Source of the DNA: Lepisosteus oculatus
Taxonomy: Eukaryota; Chordata; Actinopteri; Semionotiformes; Lepisosteidae
DNA length: 64,000 nt
Reading direction: 5' to 3'
NCBI RefSeq assembly: GCF_040954835.1
Contig: NC_090704.1
Span: forward strand, 41,668,979 to 41,732,978
Below are positions 55,034-64,000 of the stretch, piece by piece. The notes under the pieces were generated by a model. The model was not told the origin of the DNA, did not search any database, and saw only the letters and a list, made by a program, of their open reading frames with translations. The stretch's first letter is position 1; every line of letters starts with the position of its first letter. The translations under genes and the position numbers were made by a program.

Positions 55034-57449
55034 TTTATTCATAAGCCATCTATAAAAATCTTAATACTAAAATGCTTTTACTTAGAGTTTGATGTTCATA
55101 AACTCCATCTTTTTTTATGTTTACTCCGAAATCAAAAATCAAAACAAAAGTCATACTTTACACATTTACAAGAGTCTTTACAACATGGAAACACAATTAG
55201 AAAAAAAAAGACTTTGAATTCTGAAAAAAGAAATGAAACAAAAAAAAACAATATTCATAATTAAAAATCTTTTTTTTAAATCAGTGTTAAAATATCTTAA
55301 TATTTACTTAGCAACTCTGAGAAAAATTGTATTTTAGGTACACGTTTTAAACCTTACCTCTTTTATTCTCTTAAATGATAGCTGATTTAAATAAAGAGAG
55401 CACAAGGATAAACGATCCTGCGTCCCCCTTGTCCCTTCTTTTGGCTAATAAGCCTTTTTCTTAAATGCTGTCTAACTGCTGAATATTAATGCAGTTCTGT
55501 ACATTGTAGTAGTATTGCACCTGCGCCTTGGAGAGAGTGGCCTGTCTCCTAATGATGACATCACTTCCTCTCTCTTGTGCATGTGCGCATACCTGCGCAA
55601 ATGCACACTTTTGCTCGTGCTTGCTTTCTTTTGAGGCAAGTTTTCTCCCCCTCCCAACTCCTAACCAGGAACAGTCTGACCTTCATATTAGCAGGAATAA
55701 TAACAAGTCAGTTATAACTGAGATGCAGATACACTTAAGCAATCAAGTGAATTCAATAACCTCTATAGACTATAAGGCTTTTGAGTCACCACGTGGCTCC
55801 AGGATCTCAGACACAGCTCGGAAAAGATCACAGTTTATATACAAGTTAGTTTTCACTCCCCGATCTCAGTACATTCACAACTTTTTGGCCAGTGTCTTTC
55901 ATTTTAAGAGATACAGGACCAAGAGTCCCAGAATGCACTGTGACAAGTTTAACAAAACACACACAAATAAAACAAAAACAACTGTTCAGAGCTGTTCCTC
56001 AGATCTTACAGCCACATGGAAAAAAACTGTTAGGTTCCCAGATTTACAGTGTTTTTGTATGGTACAGAAATATACAGCAAAGAATATCATTATATACATT
56101 ACAGCCAGAATTTCAAGCAATCTCGTTAACCTGTCAAAGACGAACAGTATAACTACTGTTACTGAATTTTGACTCTGGATTTCAATGTGGAGAAGTGTTA
56201 TGCATTTTGTAGTGGTCTTCTACATAAGAATCACAGAATCTGTTTTTTTTTTGGTAATTGGGAAAAAAAACAGAACAATAATAAAAGTCTTTGTGTTATA
56301 AATGTTTTTTTCTACAGTAAAGTTAATGCTTGAAATATTTGAAAGAAAAGCTCCACTTCCCATTTTCAAAACTCATAGTACAAGCACAGGTCATTTGAAG
56401 AGATCCCGTTAACCACTGGAAGTACCCACCTCCACTTCTAACAAAGAACATTTTAAAACATACAATATATTAAAAAAACAATGTGAGCCATATACATAGA
56501 CATTAATTTAAACCAAACTGCTTAGAAGCTATACCATAGCAATTTTAATTAAATGCAATGCAAGGCAATAAAATAAAGATAAATAATCAAAAAACAGATT
56601 TAATATTTATTACTCCATAACCTTTGAAACCATATTAATAACCATATCCACCCCAGGATCACAGCAGCCATGGGGGTGGGGTTATGAGCTGGTGTGGGAT
56701 GATGTCACTTCCTGTGCTGACCCAACATGAGATATGAAAGGAGTGTTAGAATTCCTGTCTTCCTGTACTGTTACTGATCTGATTTAGGTCCAGGGACACA
56801 TCCAGTCATATAACCACTGCTTTTCAGAGGACTGTCAGGGGGCACAGGTTTGAGGAAACTTTCAAATCAAATTTTTGATGAATTGTGTGGTGATGAAAGT
56901 AATGAAATACAAATGCAAAAGGTAAATGTTTCTATTAATTTTTTACCGTGCTTTGTGTGATGATTTCTCAGAAATTCTTTGTACAATGTATACAATACTT
57001 AAATGTTGTACGGGTGTGTTGCACAGAAGGCTAAAGGCGACGTAGATGCACACATTTAAAACACCTACATCAATTTGATGGCCTCAACATTAATACCGGC
57101 ACTAGTGCTTCAGGAAATTACTGTACTCATAATGACCCCCTGGAAAGTTTTGTCCATGACTGAGAAAAGGCTTAATTTGGGTAAACACAGCCTGAAAATC
57201 CTGCCTATGGGCTTTAGATTTCAAACAGGCTTTCCTTTCATTGGAGAAGATGTGCTTGAAAGCGACATCATCTGCCCCACACCAGTTTTCTTTAAAGCTA
57301 TTGATTTTGCAAAGTAACAGCAACAACAGCAGAAAACAAATCCGTCAATGACGAGCTGATATAAACATTTACCTTGAGCAGGACAGTGATCAGCGCAGTA
57401 AATATGGGCTTGCATATTGCATGACAACAACAACAACATTAACAAGGAC

Positions 57450-57480
<31 letters not shown>

Positions 57481-60400
57481 AAAAATGTATTTGGCAAAAA
57501 GCAAAAATGTGACCTGGTAACATTTTGATTGAACCTCTCCAACTGCCTTCTTGCGATAATATGATTGTCCTTCACAGGTACCATGAGCAAGGCCCAGAAA
57601 GGCCTCCAAGTGCTTCTGGTGTGTGTCTGTGCACATGTGGTGCTGTGTGTCACACACATTTACAACACAAGACCACATACTGTCACACACTGTCTTCTAC
57701 TGCTTCGAAAGTTCAATTGCAGGCTCCCGGAACAACGATTTCTCAATTGATTTCATATGTTTAAAACACGATGTGAAAAAGGAAATTATAAAACCCTTAA
57801 AGGTCCTTTGGTTTTAAAAGCCAAACAAATGGATATATTTTAATTTTTAACAACAGTTTCAGAGGATTAAGATCTGTATCAGCTACACTCCCCTAATTTT
57901 CAAACAAGTAGTAAGAAACTAAGTTTCTTTTAGTATTTTATCAGTGAGCTTTAAACAGCAGGAAGGGCTTAATCAGGAAATGTCTTAAGAATCATTTGTT
58001 TGCATGAAGTAGTTTAACACTTCACAGAAAAGAGATCTCTAAACACATCTCTAATTCACTGTGACCCTTAGCAGCAAACACTAAACCTGGAGTAATAGTT
58101 CAGGCTTTCATTTTGTGGAGGAAAAAGTGTTGAACTGTTGTTCTTTTTGCAAGTTTTAAAATTTCACTCTTTCACGAGGCTTGGGAAGCAGGTTCAGAAA
58201 GAATTTAGGCTGCCAGACGAACACGTCCGATTCTGTTGGATCCTGTCATGATAAAAGACAGCTTTTGACTGCTGAAGGCTATTCTTAAATCAGGGGGCCT
58301 GGAGGTGCAGGAGTTAAAGTGACAGATTGTACAGCGGTACCCCTGTTGTGGCCCGGAGGGGTCACACCTGCCTCGGGCTGCATGTGGCGTGAGCCCGCTT
58401 ATTTCAGCCCAGTGCCTTCATGCACAGAAATCCACACCACACCACTGCCACCCAGCTTCGCGCAGTTCAGCAGTCTGGGCTGTGGGAGACCAAGGACAAA
58501 CCCACAGACCCCGAGAAGGGTTCGGGCCTTGGGTGCCCTCCCTGAGCTCCGAGAGGATGCGCTGAGCTGTAACGAGCCCTGTGCGACAGAGAAGAAGAGG
58601 CAGGAGTGCAAGCGAAGGAGTTCCCTAGCCAGACTCCTGCCCACTCTCCACCAGCCGCCTGGGTCCCACTGGAGCTTGCTTTAGTTTCCTAGGCAGTAGT
58701 CTACGATTTCCTGATCATACAGCACGGCCATTTGGAAATAAAATACATTTCAAAAGACACTCGTTTTCTGTTGCACAAAACAAAATGAAGCAGGTACATA
58801 ACGAGAATGGTCCAAATAACCTAATTTGACCTTTATAAGAGCGCTCCGATAAACCACCCTTATTTCCTTCTTCTGAACCATTTAGAACATTTCACAAATG
58901 CCCCCCACCTCAGCAGGACTCATACAGTGCAGGGTTTTATACCGAGATTTTTTAATTTATAACTTTCGTAAGAACGGCAAAATAAAAAAAAAATCACCAA
59001 TCTTTCATTCAATCAAGGAAAAAAAAAATTATAAGTGAAATTATATTTTCCAGATACTATTTATACATATATACACACAGAGATAATTGACCTGTACAGT
59101 TTACACCTGATTCAGATGACAGGCAGAGGTACTGTAGTGTATGGCTTGATAGGAAACATCATTCCTTTCTTTTAAAAAAAATATTTATATATTTATATAT
59201 ATTTACGTCTCTTTAAAAACATCCCTGGAAACATCTAAATGAGGTCTGGAGATTAGCCTGTATCGAATGGTCCATTTCAGACCAGTTCAATCCTCTCTAC
59301 ATGCCCTTTCAGCACATGTTATTTTCTTTCCACAACGGACTCCTGGCAACTTAATGTGCTCAAGCCTGTGCCCTACAGGCCGGAGGGCGTCAGAAACACA
59401 GCGCCGCACAGAAGCTCCTGGTGATGCTGCTCAGTGCCTTGATTACAGGTAGCGGCCCTAAAAACGGCAAGACCTCAGCTGGAGAAATCATGCGTCTCCG
59501 AACCGGGCTACTGGCGCGAGAGGCCTAATTCTCTCATGCTCAAGATGTAGGGAGCCAGATCCGACACACAAACGGACATGCCTCCGCTGCGGCGTGTGAG
59601 GATGAGATGACAGGTACTTCTTCATTAAGTTGCCCAGTGTACAGTCGGGTGCTTGGAGAGTCTTGTGCGGCTGTCCACGCGGAGCATGTTTCCGAAACCT
59701 TGAGTGTTGATGATCTCTCCCCTGCTGCGATGCAGACAAACAGTACAACGTGTCCAGGCAGGGGGCGGAGGCCGAGTGTTTGCTGGTGAGGATTCAGGAC
59801 TCACATCACCTGCAACTGAAGTGCACTTTGGGTACTTTTAGCTACCAGGGTGCAATACCCAAGCCAGGGTCTGAGAAGTGCTAGTGCCGGTCAAATCGAA
59901 TGCTAATCTTTCTAAAAAGCCGTCAGGTGTGCCGGCAACAGAACCCCGGTCTGCCCGAGAAACTAAGAGTTTTGATCTTGCATCTTTTCCTAAAGGAAAT
60001 TTTCAGAGCAATTTATTCTTGCAGGAGGAGTGTTAAATGTCATGGTTAAACGTATGACAGTAAATGCTTCATTGCATCCCCTTGGTGCTTCACTGGTTTC
60101 ATGGAAAACCGCCTGCGTCACGAACACAAGCCATTCATTCTCAAGAATCTGGCTGAATCCCTCAGCTACTTGCCAGGAGGAAGGTCAGTCCTGGACGCTG
60201 TCATCCCTGGGTTGAATCCTAGAGGCCGGGCTGTTCCTGTTGCCCGCCGCTGGCTGCAACAGCCCCACCTACTGCGACGTCCTGAGGTGCCCACTTCTGC
60301 CCAGTGCGGATGAGGAGAACGGCTGGGCTGTGCTGTTCTAACATGGTTCTCAGGTGTAGTCGCTCGTGGGGAAGTGGTAGTCATGCTCAGATATTAGCTT

Positions 60401-60605
60401 GTGTGGCCACACACACATGACATCCATATTGCGCCCTCTCAAAACGTTAGACGTTCAGACGAATGAACAAGACTGATACACCTCAAGTGCTGACACAACG
60501 ATCCCCAGTGCTCTTTTGCAATGCCCACTTTCAGGACTGTTAATCCAAGGTTGACCAGTTGGGACAGATCCTTCAGCAGCTATGTCAGGAGCCTGAACGG
60601 TACCA
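55034..60605 (-). other. bahcc1: Probable long 3' UTR of the bahcc1-type gene
   Basis: On the minus strand, downstream of the TAG stop, no coding exon is seen and the DNA is T-rich/AT-rich as in long vertebrate 3' UTRs, especially 55.0-57.5 and 58.9-59.25 kb. AATAAA on the minus strand occurs at 60012-60017, 56606-56611 and 55034-55039, so the UTR may be about 0.6, 4 or 5.6 kb, possibly with alternative ends. The strand-wide base bias supports the longer form, but there is no transcript evidence. Confidence 0.4.
57424..57486 (+). repeat. (CAA)n / minus-strand (TTG)n microsatellite
   Basis: Two blocks of CAA repeats are separated by a short interruption. If the long 3' UTR is real, the transcript would carry (UUG)n here. 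Confidence 0.95.

Positions 60606-64000
<3,395 letters not shown>

Noticed and set aside
55528..56172. 214-codon plus-strand open frame
   Set aside because: It lies in AT-rich DNA that reads as antisense 3' UTR. There are no motifs and codon composition is not protein-like.

Overview
This is a vertebrate nuclear window, most likely from a ray-finned fish. The evidence is spliced genes with GT-AG introns, a cytoplasmic actin of normal vertebrate exon structure, and dispersed repeats of fish type (5S-rRNA-derived SINEs with an L2-like tail, L2-like LINE ends, long CA runs). A non-teleost such as a gar or bowfin is my guess and is not proven by the sequence.

Only two protein-coding genes can be supported. 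The first is a complete cytoplasmic actin gene on the + strand. It has a CArG/CCAAT promoter near 10.63-10.76 kb, a non-coding exon 1 ending at 10862, five coding exons between 12265 and 15041, and a poly(A) signal at 15394. The second is the 3' end of a BAHCC1/TNRC18-family chromatin gene on the - strand. Its six last coding exons run from 63886 down to the stop at 60606, and the rest lies beyond the right edge. It encodes a Tudor-like segment, a long Ser-rich and acidic linker and a C-terminal BAH domain. The AT-rich DNA from about 60.6 down to 55.0 kb looks like its long 3' UTR.

The two genes converge across about 45 kb with no supportable coding exon between them. From memory, the human BAHCC1-ACTG1 pair on 17q25 is also convergent, while human TNRC18 and ACTB are not. 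I therefore favour the labels bahcc1 and actg1-like. The actin mixes diagnostic residues: an Ala-Asp-Asp-Asp N terminus (beta-like acids) with Ile at the gamma-type position.

The 1-10.6 kb flank and the 15.4-55 kb interval hold SINE and LINE fragments, microsatellites, several CTCF-like motifs, a CpG-rich block with four CCAAT boxes at 19.75-19.93 kb but no ORF, a perfect 107-bp direct repeat at 39.17/39.85 kb, and G-rich tracts. No RNA gene, CRISPR array, prokaryotic element or novel defence-like system was seen. The interesting points are regulatory and evolutionary.
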